Shown: piece after piece, positions 43,801 through 58,323 of the stretch | How the letters are laid out: the number at the start of each line of letters is the position of its first letter | Numbering within the stretch: the stretch's first letter is position 1 | Source: Cavia porcellus | Taxonomy: Eukaryota; Chordata; Mammalia; Rodentia; Caviidae | Direction of reading: 5' to 3' | Assembly: GCF_034190915.1 (NCBI RefSeq) | Contig: NW_026947683.1 | Span: 62,001 to 126,000, forward strand | Length of the DNA: 64,000 nucleotides | The notes under the pieces: generated by a model | Told to the model about the DNA's origin: nothing | The model's database searches: none | What the model saw: only the letters and a program-made list of their open reading frames with translations | Position numbers and translations under genes: made by a program

Positions 43801-46205
43801 AGTGAATGTAATGTAACACACACCCATACAATGCGCACCACCCCGTGATGTTTTTCTCACTCCTACTAGTGAATGTAATGTAACACACACCCATACAATG
43901 CGCACCACCCCGTGATGTTTTTCTCACTCCTACTAGTGAATCTAATGTAACACACACCCATACAATGCGCACCACCCCGTGATGTTTTTCTCACTCCTAC
44001 TAGTGAATGTAATGTAACACACACCCATACAATGCGCACCACCCCGTGATGTTTTTCTCACTCCTACTAGTGAATGTAATGTAACACACACCCATACAAT
44101 GCGCACCTCCCCGTGATGTTTTTCTCACTCCTAGTAGTGAATCTAATGTAACACACACCCATAAAATGCGCACCACCCCGTGATGTTTTTCTCACTCCTA
44201 CTAGTGAATCTAATGTAACACACACCCATACAATGCGCACCACCCCGTGATGTTTTTCTCACTCCTACTAGTGAATCTAATGTAACACACACCCATACAA
44301 TGCGCACCACCCCGTGATGTTTTTCTCACTCCTACTAGTGAATCTAATGTAACACACACCCATACAATGCGCACCACCCCGTGATGTTTTTCTCACTCCT
44401 TCTAGTGAATCTAATGTAACAAACACCCATACAATGCGCACCACCCCGTGATGTTTTTCTCACTCCTACTAGTGAATGTAGTGTAACACACACCCATACA
44501 ATGCGCACCACCCCGTGATGTTTTTCTCACTCCTACTAGTGAATGTAATGTAACACACACCCATACAATGCGCACCACCCCGTGATGTTTTTCTCACTCC
44601 TACTAGTGAATGTAATGTAACACACACCCATACAATGCGCACCACCCCGTGATGTTTTTCTCACTCCTACTAGTGAATGTAATGTAACACACACCCATAC
44701 AATGCGCACCACCCCGTGATGTTTTTCTCACTCCTACTATTGAATGTAATGTAACACACACCCATACAATGCGCATCACCCCGTGATGTTTTTCTCACTC
44801 CTACTAGTGAATGTAATGTAACACACACCCATACAATGCGCACCTCCCCGTGATGTTTTTCTCACTCCTAGTAGTGAATCTAATGTAACACACACCCATA
44901 AAATGCGCACCACCCCTTGATGTTTTTCTCACTCCTACTAGTGAATGTAATGTAACACACACCCATACAATGCGCACCACCCCGTGATGATTTTCTCACT
45001 CCTACTAGTGAATCTAATGTAACACACACCCATACAATGCGCACCACCCCGTGATGATTTTCTCACTCCTACTAGTGAATCTAATGTAACACACACCCAT
45101 ACAATGCGCACCACCCCGTGATGTTTTTCTCACTCCTACTAGTGAATCTAATGTAACACACACCCATACAATGTGCACCACCCCGTGATGTTTTTCTCAC
45201 TCCTACTAGTGAATCTAATGTAACACACACCCATACAATGCGCACCACCCCGTGATGTTTTTCTCACTCCTTCTAGTGAATCTAATGTAACACACACCCA
45301 TACAATGCGCACCACCCCGTTATGTTTTTCTCACTCCTACTACTGAATGTAATGTAACACACACCCATACAATGCGCACCACCCCGTGATGTATTTCTCA
45401 CTCCTACTAGTGAATGTAATGTAACACACACCCATACAATGCGCACCACCCCGTGATGTTTTTCTCACTCCTACTAGTGAATGTAATGTAACACACACCC
45501 ATACAATGCGCACCACCCCGTGATGTTTTTCTCACTCCTACTAGTGAATGTAATGTAACACACACCCATACAATGCGCACCACCCCGTGATGATTTTCTC
45601 ACTCCTACTAGTGAATCTAATGTAACACACACCCATACAATGCGCACCACCCCGTGATGTTTTTCTCACTCCTACTAGTGAATCTAATATAACACACACC
45701 CATACAATGCGCACCACCGCGTGATGTTTTTCTCACTCCTACTAGTGAATCTAATGTAACACACACCCATACAATGCGCACCACCCCGTGATGTTTTTCT
45801 CACTCCTACTAGTGAATCTAATGTAACACACACCCATACAATGCGCACCACCCCGTGATGTTTTTCTCACTCCTACTAGTGAATCTAATGTAACACACAC
45901 CCATACAATGCGCACCACCCCATGATGTTTTTCTCACTCCTACTAGTGAATCTAATGTAACACACACCCATAAAATGCGCACCACCCCGTGATGTTTTTC
46001 TCACTCCTACTAGTGAATCTAATGTAACACACACCCATACAATGCGCACCACCCCGTGATGTTTTTCTCACTCCTACTAGTGAATCTAATGTAACACACA
46101 CATACAATGCGCACCACCCCGTGATGTTTTTCTCACTCCTACTAGTGAATGTAATGTAACACACACCCATACAATGCGCACCACCCCGTGATGTTTTTCT
46201 CACTC
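37833..46205 (+). repeat. 8,372-bp tandem duplication, arm 2
   Basis: Near-identical second arm. 'ccttgatg' (about 41,634 and 44,914), 'cgttatg' (about 45,319), 'gatgtatttc' (about 45,390) and 'tagtcaatc' (about 43,667) match arm 1 at the same offset. The clear internal difference I noticed is 'caccaccacgtg' at about 32,652 in arm 1 against the consensus at about 41,024 here. The match ends at about 46,205, where a third copy does not follow and the order changes to 'aaacccatgc'. Confidence 0.93.
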
Positions 46206-49200
46206 CTACTAGTGAATCTAATGTAACACAAACCCATGCAATGCGCACCACCCCGTGATGTTTTTCTCACTCCTACTAGTGATTGTAATATAACACACAC
46301 CCATACAATGCGCACCACCCCGTGATGTTTTTCTCACACCTAGTAGTGAATGTAATGTAACACACACCCATACAATGCGCACCACCCCGTGATGTTTTTC
46401 TCACTCCTACTAGTGAATGTAATGTAACACACACCCATACAATGCGCACCACCCCGTGATGATTTTCTCACTCCTACTAGTGAATGTAATGTAACACACA
46501 CCCTACAATGCGCACCACCCCGTGATGTTTTTCTCACTCCTACTAGTGAATGTAATGTAACACACACCCATACAATGCGCACCTCCCCGTGATGTTTTTC
46601 TCACTCCTACTAGTGAATCTAATGTAACACACACCCATACAATGTGCACCACCCCGTGATGTTTTTCTCACTCCTACTAGTGAATCTAATGTAACACACA
46701 CCCATACAATGCGCACCACCCCGTGATGTTTTTCTCACTCCTACTAGTGAATCTAATGTAACACACACCCATACAATGCGCACCACCCCGTGATGTTTTT
46801 CTCACTCCTACTAATGAATGTAATGTAACACACACCCATACAATGCGCACCACCCCGTGATGTTTTTCTCACTCCTACTAGTCAATCTAATGTAACACAC
46901 ACCCATACAATGCGCACCACCCCGTGATGTTTTTCTCACTCCTACTAGTGAATGTAATGTAACACACACCCATACAATGCGCACCACCCCGTGATGTTTT
47001 TCTCACTCCTACTAGTGAATGTAATGTAACACACACCCATACAATGCGCACCACCCCGTGATGATTTTCTCACTCCTACTAGTGAATCTAATGTAACACA
47101 CACCCATACAATGCGCACCACCCCGTGATGTTTTTCTCACTCCTACTAGTGAATCTAATATAACACACACCCATACAATGCGCACCACCGCGTGATGTTT
47201 TTCTCACTCCTACTAGTGAATCTAATGTAACACACACCCATACAATGCGCACCACCCCGTGATGTTTTTCTCACTCCTACTAGTGAATGTAATGTAACAC
47301 ACACCCATACAATGCGCACCACCCCGTGATGTTTTTCTCACTCCTACTAGTGAATCTAATGTAACACACACCCATACAATGCGCACCACCCCGTGATGTT
47401 TTTCTCACTCCTACTAGTGAATCTAATGTAACACACACCCATAAAATGCGCACCACCCCGTGATGTTTTTCTCACTCCTACTAGTGAATCTAATGTAACA
47501 CACACCCATACAATGCGCACCACCCCGTGATGTTTTTCTCACTCCTACTAGTGAATCTAATGTAACACACACATACAATGCGCACCACCCCGTGATGTTT
47601 TTCTCACTCCTACTAGTGAATGTAATGTAACACACACCCATACAATGCGCACCACCCCGTGATGTTTTTCTCACTCCTACTAGTGAATCTAATGTAACAC
47701 AAACCCATGCAATGCGCACCACCCCGTGATGTTTTTCTCACTCCTACTAGTGATTGTAATATAACACACACCCATACAATGCGCACCACCCCGTGATGTT
47801 TTTCTCACACCTACTAGTGAATGTAATGTAACACACACCCATACAATGCGCACCACCCCGTGATGTTTTTCTCACTCCTACTAGTGAATGTAATGTAACA
47901 CACACCCATACAATGCGCACCACCCCGTGATGATTTTCTCACTCCTACTAGTGAATGTAATGTAACACACACCCTACAATGCGCACCACCCCGTGATGTT
48001 TTTCTCACTCCTACTGGTGAATGTAATGTAACACACACCCATACAATGCGCACCTCCCCGTGATGTTTTTCTCACTCCTAGTAGTGAATCTAATGTAACA
48101 CACACCCATAAAATGCGCACCACCCCGTGATGTTTTTCTCACTCCTACTAGTGAATCTAATGTAACACACACCCGTACAATGCGCACCACCCCGTGATGT
48201 TTTTCTCACTCCTACTAGTGAATCTAATGTAACACACACCCATACAATGCGCACCACCCCGTGATGTTTTTCTCACTCCTACTAGTGAATCTAATGTAAC
48301 ACACACCCATACAATGCGCACCACCCCGTGATATTTTTCTCACTCCTTCTAGTGAATCTAATGTAACAAACACCCATACAATGCGCACCACCCCGTGATG
48401 TTTTTCTCACTCCTACTAGTGAATGTAATGTAACACACACCCATACAATGCGCACCACCCCGTGATGTTTTTCTCACTCCTACTAGTGAATGTAATGTAA
48501 CACACACCCATACAATGGGCACCACCCCGTGATGTTTTTCTCACTCCTACTAGTGAATGTAATGTAACACACACCCATACAATGCGCACCACCCCGTGAT
48601 GTTTTTCTCACTCCTCCTAGTGAATGTAATGTAACACACACCCATACAATGCGCACCACCCCGTGATGTTTTTCTCACTCCTACTAGTGAATGTAATGTA
48701 ACACACACCCATACAATGCGCACCTCGCCGTGATGTTTTTCTCACTCCTAGTAGTGAATCTAATGTAACACACACCCATAAAATGCGCACCACCCCGTGA
48801 TGTTTTTCTCACTCCTTCTAGTGAATCTAATGTACCACACACCCATACAATGCGCACCACCCCGTGATGTTTTTCTCACTCCTACTAGTGAATCTAATGT
48901 AACACACACCCATACAATGCGCACCACCCCGTGATGTTTTTCTCACTCCTACTAGTGAATCTAATGTAACACACACCCATACAATGCGCACCACCCCGTG
49001 ATGTTTTTCTCACTCCTACTAGTGAATCTAATGTAACACACACCCATACAATGCGCACCACCCCGTGATGTTTTTCTCACTCCTACTAGTGAATCTAATG
49101 TAACACACACCCATACAATGCGCACCACCCCGTGATGTTTTTCTCACTCCTACTAGTGAATCTAATGTAACACACACCCATACAATGCGCACCACCCCGT

Positions 49201-52200
49201 GATGTTTTTCTCACTCCTACTAGTGAATCTAATGTAACACACACCCATACAATGCGCACCACCCCGTGATGTTTTTCTCACTCCTACTAGTGAATCTAAT
49301 GTAACACACACCCATACAATGCGCACCACCCCGTGATGTTTTTCTCACTCCTACTACTGAATGTAATGTAACACACACCCATACAATGCGCACCACCCCG
49401 TGATGTTTTTCTCACTCCTACTAGTGAATGTAATGTAACACACACCCATACAATGCGCACCACCCCGTGATGTTTTTCTCACTCCTACTAGTGAATGTAA
49501 TGTAACACACACCCATACAATGCGCACCACCCCGTGATGATTTTCTCACTCCTACTAGTGAATGTAATGTAACACACACCCTACAATGCGCACCACCCCG
49601 TGATGTTTTTCTCACTCCTACTAGTGAATGTAATGTAACACACACCCATACAATGCGCACCTCCCCGTGATGTTTTTCTCACTCCTACTAGTGAATCTAA
49701 TGTAACACACACCCATACAATGTGCACAACCCCGTGATGTTTTTCTCACTCCTACTAGTGAATCTAATGTAACACACACCCATACAATGCGCACCACCCC
49801 GTGATGTTTTTCTCACTCCTACTAGTGAATCTAATGTAACACACACCCATACAATGCGCACCACCCCGTGATGTTTTTCTCACTCCTACTACTGAATGTA
49901 ATGTAACACACACCCATACAATGCGCACCACCCCGTGATGTTTTTCTCACTCCTACTAGTCAATCTAATGTAACACACACCCATACAATGCGCACCACCC
50001 CGTGATGTTTTTCTCACTCCTACTAGTGAATGTAATGTAACACACACCCATACAATGCGCACCACCCCGTGATGTTTTTCTCACTCCTACTAGTGAATGT
50101 AATGTAACACACACCCATACAATGCGCACCACCCCGTGATGATTTTCTCACTCCTACTAGTGAATCTAATGTAACACACACCCATACAATGCGCACCACC
50201 CCGTGATGTTTTTCTCACTCCTACTAGTGAATCTAATATAACACACACCCATACAATGCGCACCACCGCGTGATGTTTTTCTCACTCCTACTAGTGAATC
50301 TAATGTAACACACACCCATACAATGCGCACCACCCCGTGATGTTTTTCTCACTCCTACTAGTGAATGTAATGTAACACACACCCATACAATGCGCACCAC
50401 CCCGTGATGTTTTTCTCACTCCTACTAGTGAATCTAATGTAACACACACCCATACAATGCGCACCACCCCGTGATGTTTTTCTCACTCCTACTAGTGAAT
50501 CTAATGTAACACACACCCATAAAATGCGCACCACCCCGTGATGTTTTTCTCACTCCTACTAGTGAATCTAATGTAACACACACCCATACAATGCGCACCA
50601 CCCCGTGATGTTTTTCTCACTCCTACTAGTGAATCTAATGTAACACACACATACAATGCGCACCACCCCGTGATGTTTTTCTCACTCCTACTAGTGAATG
50701 TAATGTAACACACACCCATACAATGCGCACCACCCCGTGATGTTTTTCTCACTCCTACTAGTGAATCTAATGTAACACAAACCCATGCAATGCGCACCAC
50801 CCCGTGATGTTTTTCTCACTCCTACTAGTGATTGTAATATAACACACACCCATACAATGCGCACCACCCCGTGATGTTTTTCTCACACCTACTAGTGAAT
50901 GTAATGTAACACACACCCATACAATGCGCACCACCCCGTGATGTTTTTCTCACTCCTACTAGTGAATGTAATGTAACACACACCCATACAATGCGCACCA
51001 CCCCGTGATGATTTTCTCACTCCTACTAGTGAATGTAATGTAACACACACCCTACAATGCGCACCACCCCGTGATGTTTTTCTCACTCCTACTAGTGAAT
51101 GTAATGTAACACACACCCATACAATGCGCACCTCCCCGTGATGTTTTTCTCACTCCTAGTAGTGAATCTAATGTAACACACACCCATAAAATGCGCACCA
51201 CCCCGTGATGTTTTTCTCACTCCTACTAGTGAATCTAATGTAACACACACCCGTACAATGCGCACCACCCCGTGATGTTTTTCTCACTCCTACTAGTGAA
51301 TCTAATGTAACACACACCCATACAATGCGCACCACCCCGTGATGTTTTTCTCACTCCTACTAGTGAATCTAATGTAACACACACCCATACAATGCGCACC
51401 ACCCCGTGATATTTTTCTCACTCCTTCTAGTGAATCTAATGTAACAAACACCCATACAATGCGCACCACCCCGTGATGTTTTTCTCACTCCTACTAGTGA
51501 ATGTAATGTAACACACACCCATACAATGCGCACCACCCCGTGATGTTTTTCTCACTCCTACTAGTGAATGTAATGTAACACACACCCATACAATGGGCAC
51601 CACCCCGTGATGTTTTTCTCACTCCTACTAGTGAATGTAATGTAACACACACCCATACAATGCGCACCACCCCGTGATGTTTTTCTCACTCCTACTAGTG
51701 AATGTAATGTAACACACACCCATACAATGCGCACCACCCCGTGATGTTTTTCTCACTCCTACTAGTGAATGTAATGTAACACACACCCATACAATGCGCA
51801 CCTCCCCGTGATGTTTTTCTCACTCCTAGTAGTGAATCTAATGTAACACACACCCATAAAATGCGCACCACCCCGTGATGTTTTTCTCACTCCTTCTAGT
51901 GAATCTAATGTAACACACACCCATACAATGCGCACCACCCCGTGATGTTTTTCTCACTCCTACTAGTGAATCTAATGTAACACACACCCATACAATGCGC
52001 ACCACCCCGTGATGTTTTTCTCACTCCTACTAGTGAATCTAATGTAACACACACCCATACAATGCGCACCACCCCGTGATGTTTTTCTCACTCCTACTAG
52101 TGAATCTAATGTAACACACACCCATACAATGCGCACCACCCCGTGATGTTTTTCTCACTCCTACTAGTGAATCTAATGTAACACACACCCATACAATGCG

Positions 52201-55200
52201 CACCACCCCGTGATGTTTTTCTCACTCCTACTAGTGAATCTAATGTAACACACACCCATACAATGCGCACCACCCCGTGATGTTTTTCTCACTCCTACTA
52301 CTGAATGTAATGTAACACACACCCATACAATGCGCACCACCCCGTGATGTTTTTCTCACTCCTACTAGTGAATGTAATGTAACACACACCCATACAATGC
52401 GCACCACCCCGTGATGTTTTTCTCACTCCTACTAGTGAATGTAATGTAACACACACCCATACAATGCGCACCACCCCGTGATGTTTTTCTCACTCCTACT
52501 AGTGAATGTAATGTAACACACACCCATACAATGCGCACCACCCCGTGATGATTTTCTCACTCCTACTAGTGAATCTAATGTAACACACACCCATACAATG
52601 CGCACCACCCCGTGATGTTTTTCTCACTCCTACTAGTGAATCTAATATAACACACACCCATACAATGCGCACCACCGCGTGATGTTTTTCTCACTCCTAC
52701 TAGTGAATCTAATGTAACACACACCCATACAATGCGCACCACCCCGTGATGTTTTTCTCACTCCTACTAGTGAATGTAATGTAACACACACCCATACAAT
52801 GCGCACCACCCCGTGATGTTTTTCTCACTCCTACTAGTGAATCTAATGTAACACACACTCATACAATGCGCACCACCCCGTGATGTTTTTCTCACTCCTA
52901 CTAGTGAATCTAATGTAACACACACCCATAAAATGCGCACCACCCCGTGATGTTTTTCTCACTCCTACTAGTGAATCTAATGTAACACACACCCATACAA
53001 TGCGCACCACCCCGTGATGTTTTTCTCACTCCTACTAGTGAATCTAATGTAACACACACATACAATGCGCACCACCCCGTGATGTTTTTCTCACTCCTAC
53101 TAGTGAATGTAATGTAACACACACCCATACAATGCGCACCACCCCGTGATGTTTTTCTCACTCCTACTAGTGAATCTAATGTAACACAAACCCATGCAAT
53201 GCGCACCACCCCGTGATGTTTTTCTCACTCCTACTAGTGATTGTAATATAACACACACCCATACAATGCGCACCACCCCGTGATGTTTTTCTCACACCTA
53301 CTAGTGAATGTAATGTAACACACACCCATACAATGCGCACCACCCCGTGATGTTTTTCTCACTCCTACTAGTGAATGTAATGTAACACACACCCATACAA
53401 TGCGCACCACCCCGTGATGATTTTCTCACTCCTACTAGTGAATGTAATGTAACACACACCCTACAATGCGCACCACCCCGTCATGTTTTTCTCACTCCTA
53501 CTAGTGAATGTAATGTAACACACACCCATACAATGCGCACCTCCCCGTGATGTTTTTCTCACTCCTAGTAGTGAATCTAATGTAACACACACCCATAAAA
53601 TGCGCACCACCCCGTGATGTTTTTCTCACTCCTACTAGTGAATCTAATGTAACACACACCCGTACAATGCGCACCACCCCGTGATGTTTTTCTCACTCCT
53701 ACTAGTGAATCTAATGTAACACACACCCATACAATGCGCACCACCCCGTGATGTTTTTCTCACTCCTACTAGTGAATCTAATGTAACACACACCCATACA
53801 ATGCGCACCACCCCGTGATATTTTTCTCACTCCTTCTAGTGAATCTAATGTAACAAACACCCATACAATGCGCACCACCCCGTGATGTTTTTCTCACTCC
53901 TACTAGTGAATGTAATGTAACACACACCCATACAATGCGCACCACCTCGTGATGTTTTTCTCACTCCTACTAGTGAATGTAATGTAACACACACCCATAC
54001 AATGCGCACCACCCCGTGATGTTTTTCTCACTCCTACTAGTGAATGTAATGTAACACACACCCATACAATGCGCACCACCCCGTGATGTTTTTCTCACTC
54101 CTACTAGTGAATGTAATGTAACACACACCCATACAATGCGCACCACCCCGTGATGTTTTTCTCACTCCTACTAGTGAATGTAATGTAACACACACCCATA
54201 CAATGCGCACCTCCCCGTGATGTTTTTCTCACTCCTAGTAGTGAATCTAATGTAACACACACCCATAAAATGCGCACCACCCCGTGATGTTTTTCTCACT
54301 CCTTCTAGTGAATCTAATGTAACACACACCCATACAATGCGCACCACCCCGTGATGTTTTTCTCACTCCTAATAGTGAATCTAATGTAACACACACCCAT
54401 ACAATGCGCACCACCCCGTGATGTTTTTCTCACTCCTACTAGTGAATCTAATGTAACACACACCCATACAATGCGCACCACCCCGTGATGTTTTTCTCAC
54501 TCCTACTAGTGAATCTAATGTAACACACACCCATACAATGCGCACCACCCCGTGATGTTTTTCTCACTCCTACTAGTGAATCTAATGTAACACACACCCA
54601 TACAATGCGCACCACCCCGTGATGTTTTTCTCACTCCTACTAGTGAATCTAATGTAACACACACCCATACAATGCGCACCACCCCGTGATGTTTTTCTCA
54701 CTCCTACTACTGAATGTAATGTAACACACACCCATACAATGCGCACCACCCCGTGATGTTTTTCTCACTCCTACTACTGAATGTAATGTAACACACACCC
54801 ATACAATGCGCACCACCCCGTGATGTTTTTCTCACTCCTACTAGTGAATGTAATGTAACACACACCCATACAATGCGCACCACCCCGTGATGTTTTTCTC
54901 ACTCCTACTAGTGAATGTAATGTAACACACACCCATACAATGCGCACCACCCCGTGATGTTTTTCTCACTCCTACTAGTGAATCTAATGTAATACACACC
55001 CATACAATGCGCACCACCCCGTGATGTTTTTCTCACTCCTACTAGTGAATCTAATGTAACACACACCCATAAAATGCGCACCACCCTGTGATGTTTTTCT
55101 CACTCCTACTAGTGAATCTAATGTAACACACACCCATACAATGCGCACCACCCCGTGATGTTTTTCTCACTCCTACTAGTGAATCTAATGTAACACACAC

Positions 55201-56400
55201 ATACAATGCGCACCACCCCGTGATGTTTTTCTCACTCCTACTAGTGAATGTAATGTAACACACACCCATACAATGCGCACCACCCCGTGATGTTTTTCTC
55301 ACTCCTACTAGTGAATCTAATGTAACACAAACCCATGCAATGCGCACCACCCCGTGATGTTTTTCTCACTCCTACTAGTGATTGTAATATAACACACACC
55401 CATACAATGCGCACCACCCCGTGATGTTTTTCTCACACCTACTAGTGAATGTAATGTAACACACACCCATACAATGCGCACCACCCCGTGATGTTTTTCT
55501 CACTCCTACTAGTGAATGTAATGTAACACACACCCATACAATGCGCACCACCCCGTGATGTTTTTCTCACTCCTACTAGTGAATGTAATGTAACACACAC
55601 CCATACAATGCGCACCACCCCGTGATGTTTTTCTCACTCCTGCTAGTGAATCTAATGTAACAAACACCCATACAATGCGCACCACCCCGTGATGTTTTTC
55701 TCACTCCTACTAGTGAATGTAATGTAACACACACCCATACAATGCGCACCACCCCGTGATGTTTTTCTCACTCCTACTAGTGAATGTAATGTAACACACA
55801 CCCTACAATGCGCACCACCCCGTGATGTTTTTCTCACTCCTACTAGTGAATGTAATGTAACACACACCCATACAATGCGCACCACCCCGTGATGTTTTTC
55901 TCACTCCTACTAGTGAATGTAATGTAACACACACCCATACAATGCGCACCACCCCGTGATGTTTTTCTCACTCCTACTAGTGAATGTAATGTAACACACA
56001 CCCATACAATGCGCACCTCCCCGTGATGTTTTTCTCACTCCTAGTAGTGAATCTAATGTAACACACACCCATAAAATGCGCACCACCCCGTGATGTTTTT
56101 CTCACTCCTACTAGTGAATCTAATGTAACACACACCCATACAATGCGCACCACCCCGTGATGTTTTTCTCACTCCTACTAGTGAATCTAATGTAACACAC
56201 ACCCATACAATGCGCACCACCCCGTGATGTTTTTCTCACTCCTACTAGTGAATCTAATGTAACACACACCCATACAATGCGCACCACCCCGTGATGTTTT
56301 TCTCACTCCTACTAGTGAATCTAATGTAACACACACCCATACAATGCGCACCACCCCGTGATGTTTTTCTCACTCCTACTAGTGAATGTAATTTAATACA
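46206..56400 (+). repeat. Nested higher-order family F (22-46 monomers)
   Basis: Two length-variant monomers act as milestones. The 66-bp type ('caccctacaatg') starts at 46,492, 47,963, 49,570, 51,041, 53,450 and 55,792, with spacings 1,471, 1,607, 1,471, 2,409 and 2,342. The 65-bp type starts at 46,092, 47,563, 50,641, 53,050 and 55,191, with spacings 1,471, 3,078, 2,409 and 2,141. These equal 22, 24, 36, 35, 46 and 32 monomers less the indels. Typical order is 'ataaaatg', 65-bp monomer, 'aaacccatgc', 'gattgtaatata', 'tcacacc', T38>A, 66-bp monomer, 'acctcc', 'cctagtag', 'cccgtac', 'gatattttt'. Confidence 0.9.
47563..50640 (+). repeat. 3,078-bp repeat within family F
   Basis: Measured from one 65-bp monomer to the next. 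The markers 'cctactagtgattg' (47,743), 'atatttttct' (48,331) and 'tacaatgggc' (48,511) recur at 50,821, 51,409 and 51,589, all at +3,078 bp (46 x 67 - 4). By the 'ctactactga' monomers (49,351 and 52,295) the spacing has dropped to 2,944 bp, a two-monomer difference. Confidence 0.88.
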
Positions 56401-56789
56401 CACCCATACAATGCGCACCACCCCGTGATGTTTTTCTCACTCCTACTAGTGAATCTAATATAACACACACCCATACAATGCGCACCACCGCGTGATGTTT
56501 TTCTCACTCCTACTAGTGAATCAAATGTAACACACACCCATACAATGCGCACCACCCCGTGATGTTTTTCTCACTCCTACTAGTGAATGTAATGTAACAC
56601 ACACCCATACAATGCGCACCACCCCGTGATGTTTTTCTCACTCCTACTAGTGAATCTAATGTAACACACACCCATACAATGCGCACCACCCCGTGATGTT
56701 TTTCTCACTCCTACTAGTGAATCTAATGTAACACACACCCATACAATGCGCACCACCCCGTGATGTTTTTCTCACTCCTACTAGTGAAT

Positions 56790-57960
56790 CTAATGTAACA
56801 CACACATACAATGCGCACCACCCCGTGATGTTTTCTCACTCCTACTAGTGAATGTAATGTAACACACACCCATACAATGCGCACCACCCCGTGATGTTTT
56901 TCTCACTCCTACTAGTGAATCTAATGTAACACAAACCCATACACTGCGCACCACCCCGTGATGTTTTTCTCACTCCTACTAGTGATTGTAATATAACACA
57001 CACCCATACAATGCGCACCACCCCGTGATGTTTTTCTCACACCTACTAGTGAATGTAATGTAACACACACCCATACAATGCGCACCACCCCTTGATGTTT
57101 TTCTCACTCCTACTAGTGAATCTAATGTAACACACACCCATACAATGCGCACCACCCCGTGATGTTTTTCTCACTCCTACTAGTGAATCTAATGTAACAC
57201 ACACCCATACAATGCGCACCACCCCGTGATGTTTTTCTCACTCCTACTAGTGAATCTAATGTAACACACACATAAAATGCGCAACACCCCGTGATGTTTT
57301 TCTCACTCCTACTAGTGAATGTAATGTAACACACACCCATACAATGCGCACCACCCCGTGATGTTTTTCTCACTCATACTAGTGAATCTAATGTAACACA
57401 AACCCATACAATGGGCACCACCCCGTGATGTTTTTCTCACTCCTACTAGTGATTGTAATTTAACACACCCATACAATGCGCACCACCCCGTGATGTTTTT
57501 CTCACACCTACTAGTGAATGTAATGTAACACACACCCATACAATGCGCACCACCCCGTGATGTTTTTCTCACTCCTATTAGTGAATGTAATGTAACACAC
57601 ACCCATACAATGCGCACCACCCCGTGATGTTTTTCTCACTCCTACTAGTGAATGTAATGTAACACACACCCATACAATGCGCACCACCCCGTGATGTTTT
57701 TCTCACTCCTACTAGTGAATGTAATGTAACACACACCCATACAATGCGCACCTCCCCGTGATGTTTTTCTCACTCCTAGTAGTGAATCTAATGTAACACA
57801 CACCCATAAAATGCGCACCACCCCGTGATGTTTTTCTCACTCCTACTAGTGAATCTAATGTAACACACACCCATAAAATGCGCACCACCCCGTGATGTTT
57901 TTCTCACTCCTACTAGTGAATCTAATGTAACACACACCCATACAATGCGCACCACCCCGT
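56790..57960 (+). repeat. 23-monomer duplication G, copy 1
   Basis: Markers 'cacacataca' (56,801), 'acaaacccat' (56,931), 'cttgatg' (57,091), 'cataaaatgcgcaac' (57,271) and the 'aaccca' of a 'gggcacc' monomer (57,401) recur at +1,534 bp. The offset is +1,536 after a 65-bp monomer here (57,461-57,525) that is full length in copy 2. It contains a 64-bp monomer, a 65-bp monomer beginning at 57,262 and the irregular 57,461 monomer. This is the densest cluster of length variants in the window. Confidence 0.87.
56796..56859 (+). repeat. 64-bp satellite monomer (double deletion)
   Basis: This monomer has lost one CA of the CA tract and one T of the T5 run ('gatgttttctc'). It is one of only two 64-bp units in the window, the other being its 23-monomer-distant duplicate. 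Both losses lie in simple-sequence tracts where polymerase slippage is expected. Confidence 0.93.
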
Positions 57961-58323
57961 GATGTTTTTCTCACTCCTACTAGTGAATGTAATGTAACAC
58001 ACACCCATAAAATGCGCACCACCCCGTGATGTTTTTCTCACTCCTACTAGTGAATTTAATGTAACACACACCCATACAATGCGCACCACCCCGTGATGTA
58101 TTTCTCACTCCTACTAGTGAATGTAATGTAACACACACCCATACAATGCGCACCACCCCGTGATGTTTTTCTCACTCCTACTAGTGAATGTAATGTAACA
58201 CACACCCATACAATGCGCACCACCCCGTGATGTTTTTCTCACTCCTACTAGTGAATCTAATGTAACACACACCCATACAATGCGCACCACCCCGTGATGT
58301 TTTTCTCACTCCTACTAGTGAAT

